Shown: piece after piece, positions 1 to 6,568 of the stretch
Position numbering within the stretch: position 1 is the stretch's first letter
Layout: each line of letters begins with the position of its first letter
Assembly: GCA_964384335.1 (NCBI GenBank)
Contig: CAYLKN010000043.1
Location: forward strand, 1 to 13,324
Direction: 5' to 3'
Length of the DNA: 13,324 nt
DNA from: JAUICS01 sp964384335
GTDB taxonomy: Bacteria; Pseudomonadota; Alphaproteobacteria; Micavibrionales; Micavibrionaceae
Made by a program: the position numbers and the translations under genes
The notes under the pieces: generated by a model
The model's database searches: none
What the model was told of the DNA's origin: nothing
Seen by the model: the letters and a program-made list of their open reading frames with translations, nothing else

Positions 1-18
1 ACCCATTTAACAATAATC

Positions 19-74
19 TGTATACCATGTCTCAAGTATAAATTGTATACCATGTCTCCGGTATGGACCATGTG
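19..74. repeat. Short direct repeats, possible insertion-sequence end
   Basis: A 15-bp unit, TGTATACCATGTCTC, occurs exactly at 19-33 and again at 44-58. A looser third copy (GTATGGACCATGTG) lies at 61-74. Repeats of the type TGTAACC-ATGTCTCCGG-TAT occur near the ends of some IS481-type insertion sequences, as I recall. The window may therefore begin just inside such an element, with its transposase to the left. The repeats are certain. The IS assignment is inference, because no transposase or clean terminal inverted repeat is visible. Confidence 0.45.
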
Positions 75-79
75 AAGAC

Positions 80-154
80 TGGTGCCGGATGAGAGATTCG
101 AACTCCCGACCTTTCGATTACAAATCGACTGCACTACCGCTGTGCTAATCCGGC
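80..154 (-). tRNA. tRNA-Thr (anticodon TGT)
   Basis: Read on the minus strand this folds as a complete tRNA. The acceptor stem GCCGGAT (148-154) pairs perfectly with ATCCGGC (84-90). The D-arm sequence is GCACAGCGGTAGTGC. The anticodon loop TTTGTAA (118-124) carries TGT at 120-122, which reads ACA (Thr). The T-loop is TTCGAAT. The discriminator base is A at 83 and CCA is encoded at 80-82. The gene faces away from the dotM gene. Confidence 0.95.
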
Positions 155-175
155 TATAGAATGATTTTTTTCAAA

Positions 176-189
176 ATATCATGTGATAT
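176..189. promoter_or_regulatory. 14-bp dyad ATATCA-TG-TGATAT between tRNA-Thr and dotM
   Basis: A perfect 6-bp inverted repeat with a 2-bp spacer lies in the divergent region between tRNA-Thr (minus) and dotM (plus). It could be an operator for either side. The same half-site, with a 3-bp spacer, recurs at 11412-11430 in front of the HEPN/Toprim gene. In AT-rich DNA such a dyad can arise by chance, so the regulatory role is a guess. Confidence 0.25.
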
Positions 190-209
190 CCAACATATGT
201 TACTAATGC

Positions 210-237
210 TTTTTATTCTGAATTTCAAGTTTATAAT
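210..237 (+). promoter_or_regulatory. Possible promoter of the dotM-dotL group
   Basis: A perfect -10 hexamer TATAAT is at 232-237. The best -35 candidate is TTTTTA at 210-215 with a 16-bp spacer, and it is poor. Transcription would start near 244, leaving a leader of about 35-40 bases before dotM. The surrounding DNA is very AT-rich, so the -10 match alone is weak support. Confidence 0.3.
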
Positions 238-278
238 ATTATTAACTTTTGGGGTTCATTCTTGGATAGGAATGGGTA

Positions 279-1520
279 TTGATTATGGCTGAAAAGGATT
301 ACTCGGATTCCAGTCTTGGCTGGATAATTATAGGCTTTACGGTTCTCGCTCTCTTATATGGCATCTGGTTTGTTTTTAAAGTACAGATAAGCAATGCCAT
401 ACGCTGGGTCCGGTATGCCGAAATGTGGGTTATCGAGAAAGTTTTGGCTTTCTGGAAATTTCTGAACAGTGCGCTTCTTGGCCGTGAGCCGGGGGACATG
501 ATCATAAATCATCAGGGAGAGAGGCTTAGCTTTGAGGAGCATTACCCGCTTATCCCCAGAATCCCTGCCGAAAGTCTGGATGGCGACATTCTTGCCGTAA
601 CTTCCGTTCTGGCCATGGAACCTTTGAGGATGATTTTTACGGTGCTTCTTGTTCTCATGGCGATATGGGCGATTTTCAAGGGACCCAAAACCCATTATCG
701 CCGCGTTCTTGATCTTGACGGCCTGATAAAGGTTCAATCACGCATCTTTCCGGTTATACATCCTTTTGTTAACTTTGATCCGTCCGATCTTCCTGTTCGC
801 CCTCCCGGATCACCCGTTCCGGCAGAGCTTCCGGTGTTCTCCGAAGCCCTTGGCCCGGAGGAGTGGATTGCCTACAATGCTATTCCAATGCCTGACGGAA
901 AGGTGGACGAGCGGGCGGCGTGGAAGGCATTTGCAAAGCAGTTGGGCCCGCCATGGAAGGGCGCAACAAAACTCCAGCCGTACCGCCAGGTTCTGCTCGC
1001 CGCATTTTGTCTTAAATCGGCCCGCAAGCGGGACGAGGCAGATAAAATTCTTGCACGCATGGCACAATGCTGGTCTTCGGAAAAAGGACTGGTCCTTGGT
1101 CACGATCCGACTTTGCTGCGGGAAAGCAGGAAAATACTGAAAAACAAAGAGATTGCCGAAAATACCCTTGAGGTTTGCAGACAGCACGCGTGGGAAAATA
1201 CGGCTCTGCTCCGTGCACTGGAACATGCCCGGGAAAGAGGCGGCGTTCTTGCCCCCGCACAATTTGTCTGGCTGCGCGCCTTTGATCGCAGATTGTGGTA
1301 CCCGCTGAATAATCTCGGCCGTCAGTCTTTTCACATGGAATCACTAGGAGCCATGGCCCATTTCAGACTTGAAAAGCTTATCAGGCGGCCCATGCCCAAA
1401 CCAAACCTTGAAGATGCCGTCAATTCGATTAAAGAGTATATGGCTTCTGACAAGGCCAGACCCGTTCCAGCCCTCGATTACAGCAACAGCGACAAGCGAT
1501 CGATTAAAAAACCTGTTTAA
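279..1520 (+). CDS. dotM: Type IVB secretion coupling-complex protein DotM/IcmP
   Basis: In Legionella, DotM (IcmP) is an inner-membrane protein that works with the ATPase DotL to bind substrates; its cytoplasmic domain recognises acidic (Glu-rich) signals. The 413-residue product has a membrane helix near residues 13-33 and a second near 112-133, followed by a soluble domain. The C-terminal half carries the family hallmark FVWLRAFDRRLWYPLNNLGR (329-348). A conserved block, KAFAKQLGPPW, lies at 216-226. Legionella DotM is about 376 aa, so the length fits. The TTG at 279 follows AGGAATGGG. An ATG at 285 (411 aa) is an equally plausible start. It is first in a same-strand group with an unknown membrane gene and dotL, which supports the call strongly. 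Confidence 0.92.
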   Translation: MIMAEKDYSDSSLGWIIIGFTVLALLYGIWFVFKVQISNAIRWVRYAEMWVIEKVLAFWKFLNSALLGREPGDMIINHQGERLSFEEHYPLIPRIPAESLDGDILAVTSVLAMEPLRMIFTVLLVLMAIWAIFKGPKTHYRRVLDLDGLIKVQSRIFPVIHPFVNFDPSDLPVRPPGSPVPAELPVFSEALGPEEWIAYNAIPMPDGKVDERAAWKAFAKQLGPPWKGATKLQPYRQVLLAAFCLKSARKRDEADKILARMAQCWSSEKGLVLGHDPTLLRESRKILKNKEIAENTLEVCRQHAWENTALLRALEHARERGGVLAPAQFVWLRAFDRRLWYPLNNLGRQSFHMESLGAMAHFRLEKLIRRPMPKPNLEDAVNSIKEYMASDKARPVPALDYSNSDKRSIKKPV

Positions 1521-1571
1521 AAATGGATTCCAATACCTGTAGTATTAAGAATTAAAAGGGTAGTATTCATT

Positions 1572-2165
1572 ATGTTTTTTGAGCACATCGCAGATTTATT
1601 TGACGGGAACAAACCAAAATCCGCCGTACGTAACGGAACACTTACCCTGTGCCTGACGAATGCCGCCACGCCGGTTGTCTGGAGACTTGATATGCGTCAG
1701 GTCAGTGCTTCAGCTCTGGAAATACGAAAAAGCGAGGATAAGGAAGCACCATTCACACTTGTTTTAAAGTCTCCAAAAGCTGATATACACGATATCGCCC
1801 GGTTTACAAAGCGTGAAGATGCCTTGAAAGCGCTTAAATCGGTTATGCGAGCCATAGAAAAAGCGGATTTTACTGGGGAAATGCCAGGAAAACAGCATAC
1901 TAAATCTGAATCAGAGAAAATTGAGACCGGAGCAATTCCGAACAATTATTTCCCCCCCGCCAAAAAAGGCAAAGGGCCATGGCTGGCGTTTTTTCTGGGT
2001 ATGTTTTTCTTTCTGGTTATTATAATCGGGTTTGTTCTGGTGGCCCCCGGCCCTGGCGACCAGAGAGCCGGGTTTTCACCGGCGGGTCAGCAAAATATGA
2101 ATTCCCTTGCACCGGGGGCGGCCGGCCAGCCGCAATCGGCAGATCAGTTTTTACAGGGCCGTTAA
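1572..2165 (+). CDS. Uncharacterised single-pass membrane protein between dotM and dotL
   Basis: I do not recognise this 197-residue protein. Residues 1 to about 100 look like a small folded cytoplasmic domain of alternating strands with a closing helix (84-97, DALKALKSVMRAIE). A charged linker (101-134) ends in a Lys cluster at 131-134. One strong membrane helix spans about 136-158 (core FFLGMFFFLVIIIGFVLV). A periplasmic tail of about 38 residues, rich in Gly, Pro, Gln and Ala, follows. There is no signal peptide. The positive-inside rule puts the N-terminus in the cytoplasm. AAGGG at 1556-1560 is an adequate ribosome site for the ATG at 1572. It starts 51 bp after dotM and ends 145 bp before dotL. 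In Legionella icmP and icmO are neighbours without such a gene, so a role at the coupling complex is inferred from position only. Confidence 0.85.
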   Translation: MFFEHIADLFDGNKPKSAVRNGTLTLCLTNAATPVVWRLDMRQVSASALEIRKSEDKEAPFTLVLKSPKADIHDIARFTKREDALKALKSVMRAIEKADFTGEMPGKQHTKSESEKIETGAIPNNYFPPAKKGKGPWLAFFLGMFFFLVIIIGFVLVAPGPGDQRAGFSPAGQQNMNSLAPGAAGQPQSADQFLQGR

Positions 2166-2310
2166 AAAAATCTGCTTTGATAAGCCCCGATTTTCTCTTT
2201 TAAATTATATTTTCTTAACGAAATGGTAGGAAAAAGCCTCTATTATTATATGTTAAGTGTATGACTTTAAATTTTTTGAATACTGCGGCAAATACCGATA
2301 AACTTATGTC

Positions 2311-4653
2311 ATGACAATAGATCCAAGAAAATATGAATTCGGACGAAGCCCATTTTTAAGGGATATTCGTCCCCTTTATATTCAGTTTTTTGACTGGGCT
2401 TCGAATCCGGCTCCTTCTGCAGCCGTATTTTTATGCCTTGCCGCCTCCATGCATATATTCGACGTGGCGCTTTATTTTTCGGACTTCATTTTTATTGTGG
2501 CACTTTTATACCTTCAATATCTCCGCAAAGGTGTGGATCGGGCTCTTCCTCTTAAAATGCCGATGGGGGCAGATATAAAAGATCCTAATAACGACGGACC
2601 CGGCCGGAACAATAAGCCGGAGGGTATTCTTTATCTTGGAAATCATAAAAATACCAATGAGGAGATATGGTTTACAAACTCTGACGCCCGGACGCACATC
2701 CTGTATCTTGGAACGACCGGTTCAGGTAAGACCGAAGGTTTGAAATCGATATCGTCCAATGCACTCACATGGGGATCGGGATTTATATATATCGATGGTA
2801 AGGCCGATACGGATCTCTGGTCTTCGATTTCATCCCTTGTCAGGCGTTTTGGCAGGGATGACGATTTGCTGGTCCTGAACTATATGACGGCGAACTCGGA
2901 TATAAAGGCTCCATCGAATACTATGAACCCTTTTGCCAATGGGTCGGCCTCTTTTTTGACGAACCTTCTGACGTCTTTGATGCCTCAGGCCGAAGGGGAC
3001 AACGTAATGTGGAAAGAGCGTGCGGTAGCCCTTGTTGCGACCCTTATGCCTGCTTTGACCTATAAAAGGGATTATAACAATATACCTCTCACTGTCAGTG
3101 CCGTTCGTAAATACCTTCTTCTGAATAAAATTATTGAATTATCAAGGGATCAGACAATTCCGGAATATATCCGGGAAGGTGTAAGAGGTTATCTTGATAC
3201 GCTGCCGGGTTACGTTGACGAGGCTTTTGATGACTACGGAAAGCCCAAACCACCCGGACCGGACCAGCCAATGGCCAACACTGAAGTTCCTTTCCAGCAA
3301 CACGGTTATCTTAGCATGCAGCTGACCCGCGCTCTGCAATCACTGGGGGATGAATACGGTTATATATTTGATGATCAGTATGCCGATGTCGATATGATCG
3401 ACGTCGTGCTGAACAGACGGATTCTTGTTGTGCTTATTCCTGCACTGGAAAAATCAGACGACGAGATTGCAAACCTCGGGAAAATCGTTTCCGCAACGAT
3501 TAAGGGAATGATGGGCTCGACACTTGGTGCGGAGGTTGAGGGGGATCAGGCCAAGGTAATTGATAACAAACCTACGCATTCCTCAACACCTTTCATTACG
3601 ATTTTTGACGAGGTTGGTTATTACACGGCAGAGGGGATGGCCGTTATGGCCGCCCAGGCAAGATCGCTGGGATTCTGTCTGGTGTTTGCCGCCCAGGATC
3701 TGAATGCCATGCAGAAAAAAGTCAAAGAAGAAGCCAAATCGATTACTTCAAACTGTAACATCAAACTGTTCGGCAAAATCGAGGATCCCGGTGAAACGCG
3801 GCAGTTTTTCAAAGACAGTGTAGGAGAGGGTTACTATATGTGGACCGGCGGTTATAAACGGGAAGGCGGTTTCAGCTATGGCGATACACAGGAAGCCAAG
3901 GTGGAGGAGAAGGCCCGGTCCAGTTTCGATGATCTGAAAGATCACAAAGAGGGCGAGGCAACAATCATATTCCAGGCCAACAAAGTCTACGACCTCAAGG
4001 TATTTTACAGTAATCCCGGTCATGCCAAGGCGATGCGTGTAACGCGTTACCTTGATATCGGACGGATTGATCCCGCAATTTCCAAATATTCCGATCAGTT
4101 CCGCGGTCTTCGTGACAAACTTGTGAAGAAAGGCTGGACCGCCGAAAGCAATCATATGCCCGCCGAAACCACCGGGGAAATGAAAGCGATGTTAAAAGGG
4201 CTGAAGAAGTCCCGCGAAAAACAGGCCGGTGTTGTTGAACAGGGTATTGCCGCCCTTGGCTCGGTCTATGCGCTTACAAATACCATCGAAAAGCCGAAAG
4301 AAGAGACGCAGGCACCGCCTGCACAGGCCGCCAGTCCTGAGCAGCCCGCATCGCAGCAACCGCAGAAACAAAACCAGCAACAGCCGCCGCAGCAGACTGA
4401 GCAAGCCGGAAGTCCGATGGGTATCTTCAAAAAAGAGGAGCAAAGCAAGCCTGAAGCAACAACACAAGTACCGGTTCAATATCAAGAAGTTGCAAAGGAA
4501 GAAGAAGAGCTTCAAAAACCGTCCGCACTGCTTGATGCCGAAATTAAAAATACAATTGCCAGTGCAGCAAATGATGTGCGCAAGTCCATTTTCAGGGACA
4601 GTCTTTCGGAAAAGAGGGACAAGGATGAAGACGTAATCGGAGCGGCAGAGTAA
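2311..4653 (+). CDS. dotL: Type IVB secretion coupling ATPase DotL/IcmO
   Basis: DotL is the type IV coupling protein of Dot/Icm systems. It is a VirD4/FtsK-like ATPase that receives substrates and adaptors at the inner membrane and feeds them to the channel. The 780-residue product matches the length of Legionella DotL (783 aa). Two hydrophobic segments lie at about 34-50 and 55-70. The Walker A motif GTTGSGKT is at 134-141. A Walker B region ITIFDEVG (429-436) gives the acidic pair D433/E434, and the sensor-like AAQD is at 460-463. Residues from about 665 to 700 are Gln/Pro-rich low complexity, followed by a charged C-terminal region to 780. That corresponds to the part of Legionella DotL that binds DotN, IcmS/IcmW and other adaptors. 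No good Shine-Dalgarno precedes the ATG, but the N-terminal sequence DPRKYEFGRSPF supports this start. Confidence 0.95.
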   Translation: MTIDPRKYEFGRSPFLRDIRPLYIQFFDWASNPAPSAAVFLCLAASMHIFDVALYFSDFIFIVALLYLQYLRKGVDRALPLKMPMGADIKDPNNDGPGRNNKPEGILYLGNHKNTNEEIWFTNSDARTHILYLGTTGSGKTEGLKSISSNALTWGSGFIYIDGKADTDLWSSISSLVRRFGRDDDLLVLNYMTANSDIKAPSNTMNPFANGSASFLTNLLTSLMPQAEGDNVMWKERAVALVATLMPALTYKRDYNNIPLTVSAVRKYLLLNKIIELSRDQTIPEYIREGVRGYLDTLPGYVDEAFDDYGKPKPPGPDQPMANTEVPFQQHGYLSMQLTRALQSLGDEYGYIFDDQYADVDMIDVVLNRRILVVLIPALEKSDDEIANLGKIVSATIKGMMGSTLGAEVEGDQAKVIDNKPTHSSTPFITIFDEVGYYTAEGMAVMAAQARSLGFCLVFAAQDLNAMQKKVKEEAKSITSNCNIKLFGKIEDPGETRQFFKDSVGEGYYMWTGGYKREGGFSYGDTQEAKVEEKARSSFDDLKDHKEGEATIIFQANKVYDLKVFYSNPGHAKAMRVTRYLDIGRIDPAISKYSDQFRGLRDKLVKKGWTAESNHMPAETTGEMKAMLKGLKKSREKQAGVVEQGIAALGSVYALTNTIEKPKEETQAPPAQAASPEQPASQQPQKQNQQQPPQQTEQAGSPMGIFKKEEQSKPEATTQVPVQYQEVAKEEEELQKPSALLDAEIKNTIASAANDVRKSIFRDSLSEKRDKDEDVIGAAE

Positions 4654-4855
4654 CGGGCCTTATTCGGCTTTTCTAAACTTTCCTCAAAAAACAGACATGA
4701 TCAGGTTGTTTTAGGGTATTTTTCGGCCGGTGTTTGTGAACCCGATATGTCGCCTGACAGTCATATATTTTGGGCCGGTTTCTTGTAACCAAATCTGTCA
4801 ACCACACGAATTGAAAATGATTTTAAACTTTGATCCCTACCAATGGAGTATAGTT
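4654..4855. other. Intergenic spacer dotL-thioredoxin, no gene seen
   Basis: About 200 bp without a credible coding frame. The thioredoxin frame extends upstream to 4730 as an open frame, but it lacks a ribosome site there. I see no convincing terminator after dotL: only a 6-bp AT stem (AAAACA/TGTTTT near 4688-4714). Whether the thioredoxin gene is co-transcribed with dotL cannot be settled from the sequence. Confidence 0.4.
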
Positions 4856-5269
4856 ATGCGTAATATCCTTTTTCCCCTTTTCGTTCTTTTCATATTCGCC
4901 GTTCCGGTTACCGGGCACGCAAAAGATGTTGTAAAAAGTAAAGAGCCGAAGCTTATCGGTGTCCTGTATTATGCGGACTGGTGCGGGACGTGCAAAATCC
5001 TTGACCCTCAAATTGAGAAAGCACGCGGCAAGATGGATCTTGACAATATGCCCATCGTCTTTGTGCGCATGGACCTGACCAACAAAACAACGGCGGCACA
5101 GTCAGGTATGCTTGCCTCCGCATTGGGCCTTGGCGCACTTTACAATGATAATTCAGGCAAAACCGGTTATATGGCCCTTGTCGATAGTGAAACAAAGGGA
5201 GTCGTTGCCACAATTGACAAGACAATGAAAGCTGATGATATTTCCGCACTTATCACAGAAAAACTTTAA
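4856..5269 (+). CDS. Exported thioredoxin-fold protein with CGTC motif
   Basis: The predicted 137-residue product begins with a signal peptide (hydrophobic 4-18, likely cleavage after G20-H21-A22). The mature protein would be about 115 aa in the periplasm. The active-site motif is YYADWCGTCK, with Cys43 and Cys46. The strand IVFVRMDL (67-74) fits the next strand of a thioredoxin fold. The usual cis-proline segment is replaced by GKTGYMALVD (101-110), so the cis-Pro appears absent. I chose the ATG at 4856 because GGAG at 4845-4848 is well spaced and a signal peptide follows directly. The role is probably thiol-disulfide exchange outside the cytoplasm. It lies 202 bp after dotL on the same strand and could serve disulfide-containing parts of the secretion machine, but that link is inference. 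Confidence 0.85.
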   Translation: MRNILFPLFVLFIFAVPVTGHAKDVVKSKEPKLIGVLYYADWCGTCKILDPQIEKARGKMDLDNMPIVFVRMDLTNKTTAAQSGMLASALGLGALYNDNSGKTGYMALVDSETKGVVATIDKTMKADDISALITEKL

Positions 5270-5302
5270 AAAGCTGATTGAAAAAGCAAATTATCTTGCT
5301 CG

Positions 5303-5335
5303 GAAAGCCGGCCCTGCGCCGGCTTTCGTTTTTTT
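5303..5335 (+). terminator. Strong intrinsic terminator after the thioredoxin gene
   Basis: A perfect 10-bp stem, GAAAGCCGGC (5303-5312) with GCCGGCTTTC (5318-5327), encloses the 5-nt loop CCTGC. It is followed by G and seven T (5329-5335). It ends the plus-strand transcript 34 bp after the thioredoxin stop and separates the secretion group from the AT-rich gene that follows. Confidence 0.93.
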
Positions 5336-5511
5336 GAAGAGAGATGTGTTCGCCCGCAAAACAAAAATACAGCGATTCAATAAGAGAGTTTTGATGCCCC
5401 TCGCCGGGCGCATAAAAAACAAACTTCAGGTAATAAAAATTGACATTAATAGTATCTGTCTGTATTTCTTTTTCTATAATAATGATGAATTTACAGAAAT
5501 AGAGCGGTAAA

Positions 5512-6354
5512 ATGTATGACGAAGACAATTTTAAAGGTACGTTAAGTGAATTGACTGAAGCTTTAACACGCGTACAAGATTTGCCAAATGTTTTTGTGTT
5601 GCTCTTAGCTCAAAGTGAGAAATTCTTCATTCCTGCAACTAATCAAGAGGTGCATGAATTTTATGAAAAAGTTGCAAATAAAGAGGTTCTGAAAAAACTT
5701 GCGGACATAGATGTAACAGTTTTCTTTAATATCATCGAAATTTTAAAAGGTAATCTTGATAAATATCATTTTGATACAGAAACAAAATCATTTTTACTTA
5801 AACCCCTTATTGAAGGACTTATAGGTGCAAATATATTTGAAGCTATTCCAGGGCGTTATCAGATTAACAATGAAACGATTTATGCTGTTACCCTATTTAA
5901 AGAAATCTTGCAAAGTGCGTTGGATTTGGAATTGGATGTTTCCGAACAGTTAAGAGAAGTGGGGCTAAATGCAGGAATTTTTAAAAAACTTGAACTGCCT
6001 GAGATTGGTGACCTTGCAATAGAAGAATATGTAGAAACAATAAATCTTTTATTACCGAAATCAGTAAGAAATTCAAATCATCAGGAAGAAGACTACATTA
6101 TACTCACAACACATTTTGCAAAAGTTGCATACTTAGGGAGTACTTATTACTTTGTAAAGATTAATAGAGATGTTGCAGCTGTGGAAGATGATGTATTTCA
6201 AGATTTAATGTCATTAGAGGATTTTAAAAAAGCAATAAATTTAATAGACGAAGACTTTTTAAAGGTTATTAAATTCATTGAAAATTATTGGGAAAACAAA
6301 CCTGCAGATCATAACCGCTCGTTAAAAGGGTTTACTGTTACATGCCATCCTTAA
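5512..6354 (+). CDS. AT-rich orphan protein of unknown function
   Basis: I do not recognise this 280-residue protein. It appears soluble: no signal peptide, no membrane helix, no cysteine cluster and no motif I can name. It is largely helical, acidic, and rich in Leu, Ile, Lys and Glu. A strand-rich stretch (YIILTTHFAKVAYLG with STYYFVKIN) lies at about 197-220. Codons are strongly AT-biased: two sampled 60-bp stretches give 25-35% GC by hand, against about 58% in a lysA stretch. That points to horizontal acquisition. It starts at ATG 5512 with only a weak purine-rich site (AGAGCGG). It stands alone, between a terminator and a broken gene. Being next to a type IVB locus, a secreted effector is one possibility. 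The C-terminus lacks an obvious Glu-rich signal. Confidence 0.75.
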   Translation: MYDEDNFKGTLSELTEALTRVQDLPNVFVLLLAQSEKFFIPATNQEVHEFYEKVANKEVLKKLADIDVTVFFNIIEILKGNLDKYHFDTETKSFLLKPLIEGLIGANIFEAIPGRYQINNETIYAVTLFKEILQSALDLELDVSEQLREVGLNAGIFKKLELPEIGDLAIEEYVETINLLLPKSVRNSNHQEEDYIILTTHFAKVAYLGSTYYFVKINRDVAAVEDDVFQDLMSLEDFKKAINLIDEDFLKVIKFIENYWENKPADHNRSLKGFTVTCHP

Positions 6355-6372
6355 TATCTAAAACCTGCAACT

Positions 6373-6532
6373 TTGTGTAAATTAAAAAAAGCCCTGTTCT
6401 TTGCCACGAATGCCAGCAGTTACAAGCAATTGGAGCCGCTTACTGATGAATTGGCTGCTACCGGGTCACGCTGAAGTTTATACGATTGTTCTGGGCGGGA
6501 AGCGCAATAATTATGTTGCGCCGGTTGAATGA
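6373..6532 (+). pseudogene. Broken Rossmann-type gene start (possible GT-B glycosyltransferase remnant)
   Basis: Two adjacent frames join into one sensible fold. From 6385 the frame gives KKALFFATNASSYKQLEPL and then TDELAATG, ending at TGA 6472-6474. From about 6467, dropping one base gives HAEVYTIVLGGKRNNYVA and a stop at 6530-6532. Together they make a strand-helix-strand unit like the N-terminus of GT-B glycosyltransferases. Only about 50 residues remain, so this would be a truncated and frameshifted relic. TTG 6373 is only a possible start. The family guess is weak. The frameshifted reading is what the sequence shows. Confidence 0.35.
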
Positions 6533-6568
6533 TCTGATTATTCTTTGCTTTTTTATTGGCGGTATAAC

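Noticed and set aside
4192..4636. Overlapping frames on both strands at the 3' end of dotL
   Set aside because: They mirror the Gln/Pro-rich repeats of dotL (giving Arg/Ser-rich or Leu-rich products) and show no independent signals.
4730..4855. Longer start for the thioredoxin gene at 4730
   Set aside because: There is no ribosome site, and the extension would bury the signal peptide. The ATG at 4856 has GGAG at the right distance.
5440..5480. TTGACA (5440-5445) and TATAAT (5475-5480) ahead of the AT-rich gene
   Set aside because: The hexamers are perfect but the 29-bp spacing does not fit a promoter, and neither has a good partner at 16-18 bp.
6285..6354. Glu-rich secretion signal at the end of the AT-rich protein
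   Set aside because: The last 25 residues contain only two Glu, so they do not resemble the acidic signals of Dot/Icm substrates.
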